In this document: positions 20,545 through 30,644 of the stretch, piece by piece | Position numbering within the stretch: the first letter of the stretch is position 1 | Layout: each line of letters opens with the position of its first letter | From: Marinobacter gelidimuriae | GTDB lineage: Bacteria; Pseudomonadota; Gammaproteobacteria; Pseudomonadales; Oleiphilaceae | Direction: 5' to 3' | Length of the DNA: 64,000 nucleotides | Assembly (NCBI RefSeq): GCF_000372805.1 | Contig: NZ_KB889872.1 | Span: 1-64,000, forward strand | The notes under the pieces: model-generated | Told to the model about the DNA's origin: nothing | The model's input: only the letters and a program-made list of their open reading frames with translations | The model's database searches: none | Position numbers and translations under genes: made by a program

Positions 20545-21081
20545 TCAGGAGCCCAGAGCGTCGGCCAGTTTAGTCAGCTTTCCGCGTACAGATGCGTCAA
20601 TCACCATATCGCCAGTGCGGATAATCACACCACCAATCAGTGACTTGTCTAATGACGCTGCGAGTGATACTTGCCGCTCGAGCTTCTTCGAGAGTGCCTG
20701 GGCGAGCTTGTTTTGCTGTTCGTCCGTCAGTTCAAAGGCTGCGGTCACTTCGATATCAACCGTGCGCTTCAAATTAGCCCAGTACGTGTCGAAGAGAGCT
20801 GCAATCTCGGTAAGAAGAGCGAGCCGGCCGTTTTCAGCCAGCACAGCAAAGAAGTTGCGTACCTGATCTGAGTCGCCGGCTTCAGCAACCTCCAGAATCA
20901 TGTCTGCCTTCTTCTGCTCTTCCAGACCCGGATTCGCGAGAAGCTGTCGAATGTCTTTAATCGCAGTGACCTGTCCGGCGATCGTCAGTACCCGGTACCA
21001 CTCAGCAAGCTGGTCGTGCTCCCGGGCTACAGAAAATGCTGCCTTTGCGTAAGGACGGGCCAGCGTTCTCAGTTCTGCCAT
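20545..21081 (-). CDS. atpH: F1 ATP synthase delta subunit
   Basis: 178 aa, the peripheral-stalk subunit joining F1 to the b dimer. The helical N-terminal domain begins [20 protein letters not shown] and the conserved C-terminal [20 protein letters not shown] is present. Lies 15 bp after atpF. Confidence 0.95.
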   Translation of the reverse strand: MAELRTLARPYAKAAFSVAREHDQLAEWYRVLTIAGQVTAIKDIRQLLANPGLEEQKKADMILEVAEAGDSDQVRNFFAVLAENGRLALLTEIAALFDTYWANLKRTVDIEVTAAFELTDEQQNKLAQALSKKLERQVSLAASLDKSLIGGVIIRTGDMVIDASVRGKLTKLADALGS

Positions 21082-21096
21082 GATGAACCTCGTCGT

Positions 21097-21567
21097 TTAA
21101 AGTTCTGCCGCCAGTTTTTCCAACATTTCGTTGTGCTTGGAGGCATCGACAGAGGTTTCAAGAATCTTCTCGGCACCCGCAATGGCTATGACGCCAATTT
21201 CTGACCGCAGCGCCTCACGAGCCTGATTCAGTTCTTGTACAATTTCGGCCTTGGCCTGCTCAATCAGCTTCTCACCTTCTTTGCGGGCGTCACCCTTGGA
21301 TGCTTCCACAATCTGGGCAGCGCGCTTGTTAGCCTGCTCAATAAGGCCGGCGGCCTGCTGCTTGGCTTCACGCAGTTCCTGAGCTGACTTTTCCTGCGCC
21401 AGTTCAAGGTCACGTTCCGCACGATCTGAAGCAGCAAGTCCGTCAGCGATCTTCTTTTGTCGTTCCTGCAAAGCGGCAATGACCGGAGGCCAGACCAACT
21501 TCATGCAGAAAACAACAAAGATAAAGAACGCGATGGCTTGACCAAGAATCGTCAAATTAATGTTCAC
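21097..21567 (-). CDS. atpF: Fo ATP synthase subunit b
   Basis: 156 aa. One N-terminal transmembrane helix (about residues 5-25, [20 protein letters not shown]) is followed by a long charged coiled coil, the peripheral stalk. Length equals E. coli subunit b. It sits between atpE and atpH. Confidence 0.96.
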   Translation of the reverse strand: MNINLTILGQAIAFFIFVVFCMKLVWPPVIAALQERQKKIADGLAASDRAERDLELAQEKSAQELREAKQQAAGLIEQANKRAAQIVEASKGDARKEGEKLIEQAKAEIVQELNQAREALRSEIGVIAIAGAEKILETSVDASKHNEMLEKLAAEL

Positions 21568-21630
21568 GTCTTCACCTCTCGCCTGTTATGTAAGAAAACA
21601 CCTTTCCAGAACATTCCGGTGGCGATTCGA

Positions 21631-21903
<273 letters not shown>

Positions 21904-21968
21904 TCAGTTTAGTTTTTCAGTTTAAGGGTTAAGGGTTAAGGGTTTAGAACTACGTTTTCAATACAAAA

Positions 21969-22853
<885 letters not shown>

Positions 22854-22863
22854 TCAGGTCCTG

Positions 22864-23259
22864 TTAGCGTCGCTGCGTGCTGTTTACCAAAAACGGCGTG
22901 AACCAGTTGGCGACCAGCATGATCGCAAATGTTAAAAAAAGTGCCGCTACGTCAAGCGGCTGAATCCATTTAAACACCACCGTAAACGAGATGGCGCACA
23001 GAATGAGTTTTCCGGACTCACCCTGATAAAAAGAGCTCATGATCTTTTTGGCAGACCGCGCACCGGAGTAGCGGAATGCCTTAAGCGCAAAATAACCGTG
23101 GGGCAGCAGAAAAATGAGACCGCCCAGAAGCGCTGAATAACCGGAAACCTGACCACGCAACAAAAACGCCAGGCTAACCAGGACAAGTACCACACTTTCT
23201 ACTGCAAACCATCGTTCGATGGGCGGGCGTTGAATGCCACCCGGAGCTGGTTTGGCCAT
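22864..23259 (-). CDS. atpI: ATP synthase assembly protein AtpI
   Basis: 131 aa, first gene of the atp operon. It has four predicted membrane segments (VESVVLVLVSLAFLLRG, YSALLGGLIFLLPHGYFALK and two near the C-terminus). AtpI helps c-ring assembly but is often dispensable. The 258 bp upstream, as far as parB, should hold the operon promoter; I see no unambiguous -35/-10 pair there. Confidence 0.92.
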   Translation of the reverse strand: MAKPAPGGIQRPPIERWFAVESVVLVLVSLAFLLRGQVSGYSALLGGLIFLLPHGYFALKAFRYSGARSAKKIMSSFYQGESGKLILCAISFTVVFKWIQPLDVAALFLTFAIMLVANWFTPFLVNSTQRR

Positions 23260-23517
23260 GTTTGTCCTAGAATTCAGTGCTTTTAACCGATGCCGCCTGA
23301 AAAATTAGCCGGCACACTGACATTAGCGCCGCAGATTGTATATGTTCAATGTGCATGAATCAACAGAACCCGAACCGCGTGAAACTTCAGTATAACTGGG
23401 TCTGGCTCTTATTCGACACAAATAGGCATTCTCTCAATTTTTCACCACTACATATTGTGCATCACAGCGGCAGCAAACTTTTGGAGGGGACTCGAAAGTT
23501 CAAGAAAATCCAACGAT

Positions 23518-24393
23518 TTAACGGATGTGACCCAAAATTCCATCAAGCTCATCAAGTGAACTGTACTCAATCACCAGCTTGCCTTTGCCACGCTGGCTGT
23601 GATTAATCGCCACCCGAGCGCCCAGACGCTCGGCCAGATCGTCCTGCAGGGCCCGGATATTTGCGTCCACCCTGGGCTTGGCCGCTTTGCCGCTGTCGGG
23701 TTTCTCCTGCTGCAGCTGGCGCACTAGAGCTTCGGTTTGGCGCACCGATAGTGAACGTGCCACTACCTGCCGGGCCACCTGCATTTGCTGCTCTGGCGCC
23801 AGAGTCAGCATGGCGCGGCCATGGCCCATTTCAAGATCGCCGTGTTCCAGCATCAGCCGCACATCTTCAGTCAAGCCAATCAGGCGCAGCAAGTTGGTGA
23901 TGGTGGTACGTGACTTGCCGACCGCTTCGGCCACTTGAGCCTGAGTCAGCCCGAACTCGTCCTGTAAACGTTGCAGGGCAAACGCTTCCTCGATGGGGTT
24001 CAGGTTTTCGCGCTGAATGTTCTCGATCAGGGCCATAGCGATGGCCGCTTCGTCTGATACGTCCCGAATAATAGCCGGTATCGACTCCAGGCCGGCCATC
24101 TGGGCGGCGCGCCAACGGCGCTCACCAGCGATCAGTTCAAAGTGTTCGGCGGCCAGAGGGCGTACCACAACGGGCTGCATCACGCCTTGTTGGCGGATGG
24201 AGTCGGCCAGCTCTTGCAAGGCTGCCGGGTCCATGTCGCGGCGCGGCTGATAGCGGCCACGCTGAATCAAATCCAAAGCAATATCCCGCAGCTCGCCGTC
24301 TTGGCTGGCCGGTGTCTGCTCCAGATTTACGCGGGAATTTGCTAATAGGGCTCCTAGCCCGCGTTCCCCAAGTCCTCGTTTTTTCGCCGCCAT
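23518..24393 (-). CDS. parB: Chromosome partitioning protein ParB
   Basis: 291 aa CTP-dependent DNA clamp that loads at parS and spreads. ATG 24393 (MAAKKRGLG) is preferred; the frame continues to a TTG at 24405 with a poor ribosome site. It contains the ParB/Srx nuclease-like box (RYQPRRDMDP, LIAGERRWRAAQ), the GxxR-type VRPL region and the helix-turn-helix (FGLTQAQVAEAVGKSRTTITNLLRL), then the C-terminal dimer domain. Its target sites TGTTCCACGTGGAAC(A/C) occur twice within recF at 44845 and 45484. It is 58 bp downstream of parA. Confidence 0.95.
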   Translation of the reverse strand: MAAKKRGLGERGLGALLANSRVNLEQTPASQDGELRDIALDLIQRGRYQPRRDMDPAALQELADSIRQQGVMQPVVVRPLAAEHFELIAGERRWRAAQMAGLESIPAIIRDVSDEAAIAMALIENIQRENLNPIEEAFALQRLQDEFGLTQAQVAEAVGKSRTTITNLLRLIGLTEDVRLMLEHGDLEMGHGRAMLTLAPEQQMQVARQVVARSLSVRQTEALVRQLQQEKPDSGKAAKPRVDANIRALQDDLAERLGARVAINHSQRGKGKLVIEYSSLDELDGILGHIR

Positions 24394-24451
24394 GGTGTCA
24401 GCCAATGTTTCCGTTAATGTCCATCAAATTGGGTTTTGCGTTGGCGGCATC

Positions 24452-25246
24452 TTACACGGCAACCGCGTTAGATGCTTTCTTTGCTCCGTACCGGCGAACC
24501 ATTTCACCCGCCAGAGCCAGATAGGCAATAGCGCCTTTCGAGGCTTTGTCGTACTTCAAGGCAGGCATGCCGTGGCTGGGTGCTTCCGCCAGGCGCACGT
24601 TACGGGGAATGACGACGCGGTACACTTTATCGCCAAAAAATTCGGTGAGCTGGCCAGACACATCCCGCGTCAAACTGCTGCGGGGGTCGTACATGGTGCG
24701 CAGAATGCCCTCAACCTGCAGATTGGGGTTTACCGTTTCCTGAATCTGCTGCACCGTGTTCATGAGCGCTGCCAGGCCTTCCAACGCGTAATACTCACAT
24801 TGCATCGGAATCAGAATGGAATCGGCGAACGACAGCGCATTCACCGTCAGCAGGTTCAGCGATGGGGGGCAATCAATCAGCACGTAATCGTAGTTGTCAC
24901 GAAGCGGGTTCAGAGCTTGACGCAGACGATGCTCGCGGCCAATTTCCATCATCAGCTCCACTTCAGCTGCCGTCAAATCACCGTTACCCGGCATAATGTC
25001 ATAATCGCCCATCTCGTTGTAAATGATGATCTCACTGGCGCTAGCGCGCTTGGTGAGCAAATCATAACCAGAGAGTTGCAGGCCGTTTTTATCAATGCCG
25101 CTGCCCATGGTGGCATTGCCCTGGGGGTCCATGTCTACCAGTAGCACCCGGCGTTTGGTCGCTGCCAGAGATGCGGCAAGGTTGACGCAGGTGGTGGTTT
25201 TACCCACACCGCCTTTTTGATTGGTCACCGCAATCACGCGCGCCAT
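24452..25246 (-). CDS. parA: Chromosome partitioning ATPase ParA (Soj-like)
   Basis: 264 aa from ATG 25246, chosen because a perfect AGGAGG stands 7 bases upstream; the frame extends to 25330 and would overlap rsmG. It has the deviant Walker A KGGVGKTT with the signature Lys, the IDCPPSLNLLTVNAL Walker B region, and the C-terminal helix typical of Soj/ParA. It forms ATP-dependent gradients that move ParB-parS complexes. Order rsmG-parA-parB is standard near gammaproteobacterial origins. Confidence 0.95.
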   Translation of the reverse strand: MARVIAVTNQKGGVGKTTTCVNLAASLAATKRRVLLVDMDPQGNATMGSGIDKNGLQLSGYDLLTKRASASEIIIYNEMGDYDIMPGNGDLTAAEVELMMEIGREHRLRQALNPLRDNYDYVLIDCPPSLNLLTVNALSFADSILIPMQCEYYALEGLAALMNTVQQIQETVNPNLQVEGILRTMYDPRSSLTRDVSGQLTEFFGDKVYRVVIPRNVRLAEAPSHGMPALKYDKASKGAIAYLALAGEMVRRYGAKKASNAVAV

Positions 25247-25304
25247 CGCTTGCCTCCTGTGCCGGAATGGGTTGTCGGTTAAAGGATCAGCGCTGCTGAA
25301 TTCC

Positions 25305-25952
25305 TCAGTGTGGGTGTCCGTTGCGGCCAATAATTAGCACATTACGTTCGCCCTCTACGCCGGGTACTGCCAGCCTATGGCTAGAGTTTACCTGCCAGCC
25401 ACGGCCAAGGGCAGCCACTTCATCAGCGGGATACTGGCCTTTCATGGCAATAAACTCACCGTTACCTGCTAGCAGGTGGTCGCACCAGTTCACCTGGTTG
25501 TCCAGCGCGGCAAACCCACGGCTGCTGATCTGGGTAAACAGCTCACGGGGCTGGTACGCCTCGGCGCGATTGTGAATAACGTCTAGGTTGCGCAGTCCCA
25601 ACTCCAGCACACACTGCTTAAGGAAGCGGGTTTTCTTACCGTTACTGTCCAGCAGTGTAAAGCGCGTATCTGGTAGGCCAATGGCCAGCGGAATTCCCGG
25701 CAAACCGCCACCAGCGCCGGCGTCTAGCAAGTGGTAGGTGGTCACAAACGGCACAATGCTGAGGCTGTCCAGCAGTTGTCGCGACACCATCTCGCGCTCG
25801 TCACGCACGGCGGTCAGATTGAAAGCCTTGTTCCATTTGGCCAGCAACGCCAAAAATGCCAACAACTGTCGCTGTTGGCTGGCGTCGAGCTTGAGCTCCA
25901 TTTGCGCCAGGCCTTCGTCAAGCTGGCGCTGCCATACCGGATTCTGTGCCAT
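25305..25952 (-). CDS. rsmG: 16S rRNA m7G527 methyltransferase RsmG
   Basis: 215 aa. It methylates N7 of G527 of 16S rRNA. The SAM-binding motif is LLDAGAGGGLPGIPLAI near residue 75, with the NLTAVRDEREMVSRQLLDSL block before it. The start codon follows the mnmG stop immediately, so the two are co-translated. The C-terminus is normal. Confidence 0.95.
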   Translation of the reverse strand: MAQNPVWQRQLDEGLAQMELKLDASQQRQLLAFLALLAKWNKAFNLTAVRDEREMVSRQLLDSLSIVPFVTTYHLLDAGAGGGLPGIPLAIGLPDTRFTLLDSNGKKTRFLKQCVLELGLRNLDVIHNRAEAYQPRELFTQISSRGFAALDNQVNWCDHLLAGNGEFIAMKGQYPADEVAALGRGWQVNSSHRLAVPGVEGERNVLIIGRNGHPH

Positions 25953-27839
25953 TTACGCGCTCTGCTTGCGCAACAATTCGCGCTTTTTCATATGCACCAG
26001 AATCTGGCTTATGGCGGCCGGTGTAACGCCTTGAACTCGGGACGCCTGGGCGACGGTTTCGGGTCGCACAGCTCCTAGCTTCTGCTTGATTTCGTTGGAT
26101 AATCCGCCAATTATGCCATAATCCAGATCGACTGGCAGCGCGGTGTTCTCGTTTTTGCGCAGGCGCTCAATCTCATCGGCCTGGCGCGAAATATAGCCTT
26201 CGTACTTAATCTCGATTTCAACCTGGTCAGCCACTACGGCGTCATCGGCCCGATATTCCGCGATATCAGCAATGTGAGCGTACACTATTTCCGGGCGCCG
26301 CAGCAGCTCGGCCAACGTGTGGTCTCGGCTCAGAGGCTGCTTCAGATACTGATTGGCACGCTCACCCGCCGCGGTGTTCGGATGCACACGCGTGCCTTCC
26401 AGGCGACTGCGCTCGGTGCCTATGGCTTCGCGCTTGGTGTTGAATTTACGCCAGCGCTCGTCGTCTACCAGGCCCAGTTCGCGGCCGCTGTCGGTCAGGC
26501 GCAGGTCGGCGTTGTCTTCGCGCAAAATGAGTCGGTATTCGGCTCGGCTGGTGAACATGCGATAGGGCTCGGAAGTACCCATGGTGATCAAGTCATCCAC
26601 CAGTACACCAATGTAGGCCTCATCACGGCGCGGATACCAGGCGTCTTTTTCCTGCGCCTGCCGTGCAGCGTTAATGCCCGCAAGCAAGCCCTGGGCTGCC
26701 GCTTCCTCGTAACCGGTAGTACCGTTAATCTGGCCGGCCAAATACAGACCCTGAATGAACTTGGTTTCCAGGGTGTGGCGTAAATCCTGCGGGTTCAGAT
26801 AATCGTATTCGATAGCGTAGCCCGGGCGCATGATGTGGGCCTTTTCAAAACCCGGAATCGACTGCACTGCCCTAACCTGGATATCAAACGGCAAGCTGGT
26901 GGAAATGCCGTTGGGATAAAGCTCATGCGTGGTCAGGCCTTCAGGCTCGACAAAAATCTGGTGCGAGCTCTTGTCGGCAAACCGGCTTACCTTGTCTTCT
27001 AAAGACGGGCAGTAGCGTGGGCCAACACCGTCAATTTTGCCGGTGAACATCGGTGAGCGGTCAAAGCCGCTGCGAATAATGTCGTGGGTTTCTTCGGTGG
27101 TACGGGTGATGTGGCAGCAAACCTGCCGTGGGTGTTCCTCGCGGGAACCCATAAACGACATAACTGGCGATGGGTCATCGCCCCATTGTTGCTGCATCAC
27201 TGAAAAGTCTACGCTGCGGGCATCAATGCGCGGCGGTGTGCCGGTTTTCAGTCGGCCGACGTTAAACGGTAGTTCCCGCAGGCGCTGGGCCAGCGCATTG
27301 GCCGGAGCATCGCCAGCACGGCCACCGGCCTGATTCTTCATGCCGATGTGTATTACGCCGCCCAGAAACGTGCCGGTGGTCAGCACCACTGTTTTTCCCA
27401 GGAAACGGATGCCGGTCTGGGTGATTACGCCGGTTACCCGCTCGTTCTCCACAATCAGATCATCGGCGGACTGCTGGAACAGAGTCAAATTAGGCTGGTT
27501 TTCCAGTATTTCGCGGATAGCCGCTTTGTACAGAATGCGGTCGGTCTGGGCGCGGGTAGCGCGCACGGCGGGACCCTTGCGGCCATTCAACACGCGAAAC
27601 TGGATGCCGGCCCTGTCCGTGGCATGGGCCATGGCTCCGCCTAACGCGTCAATTTCTTTTACCAGATGGCTTTTGCCAATACCGCCAATGGCCGGGTTGC
27701 AGGACATCTGCCCCAGAGTTTCAATGTTGTGGGTCAGCAACAGGGTGTGTGAACCCATACGCGCCGCTGCCAACGCGGCTTCGGTGCCCGAATGGCCACC
27801 ACCAATAACAATGACATCGAAACGGGTCGGAAAATCCAC
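25953..27839 (-). CDS. mnmG: tRNA uridine-5-carboxymethylaminomethyl modification enzyme MnmG
   Basis: 628 aa FAD enzyme. With MnmE it installs cmnm5 at U34 of several tRNAs. The N-terminal FAD motif is [19 protein letters not shown], and the family signatures [20 protein letters not shown] and [19 protein letters not shown] are present, with the C-terminal helical MnmE-binding domain ([18 protein letters not shown]). Length equals that of E. coli (629). Its partner mnmE is 7.7 kb away, separated by an accessory block. Confidence 0.96.
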   Translation of the reverse strand: MDFPTRFDVIVIGGGHSGTEAALAAARMGSHTLLLTHNIETLGQMSCNPAIGGIGKSHLVKEIDALGGAMAHATDRAGIQFRVLNGRKGPAVRATRAQTDRILYKAAIREILENQPNLTLFQQSADDLIVENERVTGVITQTGIRFLGKTVVLTTGTFLGGVIHIGMKNQAGGRAGDAPANALAQRLRELPFNVGRLKTGTPPRIDARSVDFSVMQQQWGDDPSPVMSFMGSREEHPRQVCCHITRTTEETHDIIRSGFDRSPMFTGKIDGVGPRYCPSLEDKVSRFADKSSHQIFVEPEGLTTHELYPNGISTSLPFDIQVRAVQSIPGFEKAHIMRPGYAIEYDYLNPQDLRHTLETKFIQGLYLAGQINGTTGYEEAAAQGLLAGINAARQAQEKDAWYPRRDEAYIGVLVDDLITMGTSEPYRMFTSRAEYRLILREDNADLRLTDSGRELGLVDDERWRKFNTKREAIGTERSRLEGTRVHPNTAAGERANQYLKQPLSRDHTLAELLRRPEIVYAHIADIAEYRADDAVVADQVEIEIKYEGYISRQADEIERLRKNENTALPVDLDYGIIGGLSNEIKQKLGAVRPETVAQASRVQGVTPAAISQILVHMKKRELLRKQSA

Positions 27840-28152
27840 AAATCACCTCAAACAACGGGAACAGAATCAAGTAAAAACAAGGCGGCGAGTATAACGCCTC
27901 GGCTGCTAAATTGCAGTCGGGATGTGCAAATTTTAACCAGTTAAGGCAACCCTTAGCAAAATTCGTCAACGGCCTCGGAAATGGCTGTGAAATTGGCTAA
28001 ATTTCAACCGCTTGCCAGACCTTTTTCAAGTCCGTCACTATAAAGTTATCCACAGATCGACGCATTTGTTTATTGCCCTTATTAACAGCATAACAATCTG
28101 TTTTGTATATCTTTTAAAAAAAAATTTCAATTGCTGCCCTCAGCTTGTTCAC
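27840..28152. other. AT-rich intergenic region with DnaA boxes upstream of mnmG
   Basis: 313 bp without a gene. Two perfect DnaA boxes TTATCCACA occur at 28046-28054 and 28157-28165 (the second overlaps the start of the neighbouring stop-codon region). Between them is a strongly AT-rich tract (about 28075-28135) containing a run of nine A. In enteric bacteria oriC lies next to this gene. Here the stronger candidate origin is at 39770-40200, so this may be a second DnaA-binding locus or an ancestral origin flank. It should also contain the mnmG promoter. Confidence 0.55.
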
Positions 28153-29496
28153 TTATTTATCCACATGGTTGACGGTTGATTCCTGCTCTTTGTAGCGGCG
28201 AATCCGTAACACCAGCGGCAGCACCAACAGATTCACCACAGACAAGATCAACAAAAACAATGGAATACTCAAACCGGCAATTCCCAGCAGAAGCATACCC
28301 GCCAGCGCACTGACCAGCATAAACAACGAATTGATGACGTTCAGCGCGGCGATAATGCGGGCGCGTTTATGGGCCTCGGTGGCACTCTGAATATAAGCGT
28401 ACAAAGGCACAATAAAGAGCCCGCCGGCGGCGCCGATCAACACCAGATCGACCAGCAGCCTCCAGTATTCAGGTTGGCTCAGTAACAACCACCAGGTGGT
28501 TGGCACGGCGCTGGCCGGCAGTGCAAAAAAAAGATCGATACCCGGTAAGGTTAAACCCAAGGTGCCCCAGGGCACGGGCGCCAGGCTGACACTGTGGTGG
28601 GTTAGCCGCTCACACAACACCGAACCACTGGCAATTCCGACAATAAACAGTGACAGCAACAAGGTAACAACGGTTTCATCGCCCTGCAGATACAGCCGGG
28701 CAAAATTGGGGAACTGGGTTAGATAGGCTGCGCCCAAAAACCAGAACCAGGAGATGGCCAATATCGCCAGCAACACCGGGCGCTGTTCGGCGGCCACCGC
28801 CATCAGACGCCAACTTTCCCGCAGGGGCTGCCAGCGCATGGGGCTCATTGATTTTGGTAATTCCGGCGCGGCCGTAGCGGGTATTTGGCGCGCACTCAGG
28901 TAGCCCAATAGCGCCATAATAACCACAGCAAAGGCTATCAGCGGGGTTGCCAGGGGGAAACTGGCCAGTACGCCAGCGGCAATGGTGCCCAGCAGTATAG
29001 CCAAGAATGTGCCGCCGCTCACCAGACCATTACCGCCTACCAGCTCGCTGGGTTCCAGCACCTGGGGCAAAATGGAATATTTGACCGGGCCAAAAAAAGC
29101 AGACTGAGTGCCCATCAAGAACAGCAGACACAGCAATACGCCGTACCAACCTTGCCACAGCGCTAACGCAGCCAAGGTCATGATGACGATTTCTGAGGCT
29201 TTCACCCAGCGAATAATGCGGGCTTTTTCGTGGCGGTCAGCCAACTGGCCGGCCAGCCCGGAAAACAGAAAATAAGGCACAATGAACAAAAACGCCGCCA
29301 GATTAACCACCAGGTCCACCGGCAGGCCGGCCCAGCCTACGGTGGTAAAGGTGATCAGCAGCAAGAGCGCGTTTTTGTAAAGGTTGTCGTTGAAAGCGCC
29401 GCTGAACTGGGTCAGGTAAAACGGCAAAAATCGCCGCTGGCGCAATAGCTGAAATTGGCTCGAACTGCTATTCGTACTGGTATCAGGACTGCTCAC
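28153..29496 (-). CDS. MFS transporter, lysophospholipid transporter-like (LplT/Aas type)
   Basis: 447 aa from GTG 29496, which has GGAAG 6 bases upstream; the frame is open to 29574 but would overlap the upstream gene much more. About twelve hydrophobic helices. The N-terminal FYLTQFSGAFNDNLYKNALL and GTQSAFFGPVKYSILP motifs are typical of the MFS domain found in LplT and fused acyltransferases. LplT flips lysophospholipids into the inner membrane; an acyltransferase partner is not nearby, so the substrate is inferred. It overlaps the chimeric gene upstream by 14 bases. Confidence 0.82.
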   Translation of the reverse strand: MSSPDTSTNSSSSQFQLLRQRRFLPFYLTQFSGAFNDNLYKNALLLLITFTTVGWAGLPVDLVVNLAAFLFIVPYFLFSGLAGQLADRHEKARIIRWVKASEIVIMTLAALALWQGWYGVLLCLLFLMGTQSAFFGPVKYSILPQVLEPSELVGGNGLVSGGTFLAILLGTIAAGVLASFPLATPLIAFAVVIMALLGYLSARQIPATAAPELPKSMSPMRWQPLRESWRLMAVAAEQRPVLLAILAISWFWFLGAAYLTQFPNFARLYLQGDETVVTLLLSLFIVGIASGSVLCERLTHHSVSLAPVPWGTLGLTLPGIDLFFALPASAVPTTWWLLLSQPEYWRLLVDLVLIGAAGGLFIVPLYAYIQSATEAHKRARIIAALNVINSLFMLVSALAGMLLLGIAGLSIPLFLLILSVVNLLVLPLVLRIRRYKEQESTVNHVDK

Positions 29497-30514
29497 TGAG
29501 CGCTTCCAACTTTCGCTCAACGGTGTTGGCAGAGCTGGCAAAGCGCGCCAGCAGATTGTACAGCACCGGCACAATGAACAGCGTCATGCTGGTGGCGAAC
29601 ACCAGCCCGCCCAGTATAACCACGCCAATGGCGGCACGGCTTTCGGCGCCGGTGGCCAGTACCAGAGGAACAGCACCAAACACCGTAGAGATGGTGGTCA
29701 TCAGTACCGGGCGGAAGCGCAATACGGAGCCTTCCACAATGGCGTCGCGTACCGAGTAGCCCTGATCCCGCAGCTGATTGGCAAATTCGACAATCAAAAT
29801 GCCGTTTTTCGCCATCAACCCCAACAGCATAATAATGCCAATCTGGCTGTAAATATTCAGGCTGATGCCGGTCAGCCAGAGCGCCATGAGCGCACCGGCA
29901 AACGGCGCGCTGATACGGTGGTTTTCAAGATTTACTCTGGCGGCTACGCGCTGTGCCTGAAGCACGTCGGCTGCGGTGCGCAGCTCGTCCATCTGGGCAA
30001 TAGCGATGCTGTTACTGGAGCTTAACTGGCGGGCGCGATCGTATTGGCGTTTGGCCTGGGCCTGGCGATCATCGAGGCGTAACAGCAAATCACCTTTGGC
30101 CACCTCAAGCATATAATTCATGTGTATGGCATTGCCCGACCAGCGCATAGTGCCGGCTTCGGTGACGTCACCGGCGGCGCGATAACTCTCGCCGTCTGGC
30201 GTTAAGGTCCATACACGGGTTTGTACTTCGCCATCATCAAAGCGGAACACCTCGTCTAACGTGCCCACGCCCTGCTCGGTCCATGATGCCGTGATATCCG
30301 CGTCAAAAGTACGAATAACAGCGCCAGACCAGTCTTTGACCACACCGCGGGCAGACAGGTTGCCAGCGAAGAATTGGTCGGGCACCAACGCCGGTGAGCG
30401 ATCTTGATAATCATCCAACGATGGGCCGGCACAGCCGCCAAGTAGAAAGAACGGTAGCAGTATCCACAGTCGTTTCCAGCCCCATACACGGCTGAAACAC
30501 AAAATTTGCATCAT
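29483..30514 (-). CDS. Chimeric ORF: DUF3833 lipoprotein / efflux adaptor / RND pump fragments
   Basis: 343 aa from ATG 30514 (GGGAG upstream). Residues 1-28 are a lipoprotein signal ending in the lipobox LLGGC. Residues to about 138 match DUF3833 lipoproteins (MRWSGNAIHMNYML). At about 139 (near 30100) the sequence changes to a HlyD-type periplasmic adaptor (KGDLLLRLDDRQAQAKRQ, then ENHRISAPFAG). At about 206 (near 29896) it changes again to the C-terminal membrane part of an RND pump (IGIIMLLGLMAKNGILIVEF, VLRFRPVLMTTISTVFG). Each source protein lacks most of its length, so transport activity is improbable. The simplest reading is two in-frame deletions across three consecutive genes. Misassembly is the alternative. 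Confidence 0.8.
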   Translation of the reverse strand: MMQILCFSRVWGWKRLWILLPFFLLGGCAGPSLDDYQDRSPALVPDQFFAGNLSARGVVKDWSGAVIRTFDADITASWTEQGVGTLDEVFRFDDGEVQTRVWTLTPDGESYRAAGDVTEAGTMRWSGNAIHMNYMLEVAKGDLLLRLDDRQAQAKRQYDRARQLSSSNSIAIAQMDELRTAADVLQAQRVAARVNLENHRISAPFAGALMALWLTGISLNIYSQIGIIMLLGLMAKNGILIVEFANQLRDQGYSVRDAIVEGSVLRFRPVLMTTISTVFGAVPLVLATGAESRAAIGVVILGGLVFATSMTLFIVPVLYNLLARFASSANTVERKLEALSEQS

Positions 30515-30644
30515 TTTTACACTCCCTGGGACTATGGCGTGGTGCGGCGGCCACGATATAGCAACCACCGCAAGAATAGCGCTTGTTTGGGGAGACTACG
30601 CTGGCGCCTGGGGTTCCGATCAGATTTCGGTGGGCGCCAGAGTT

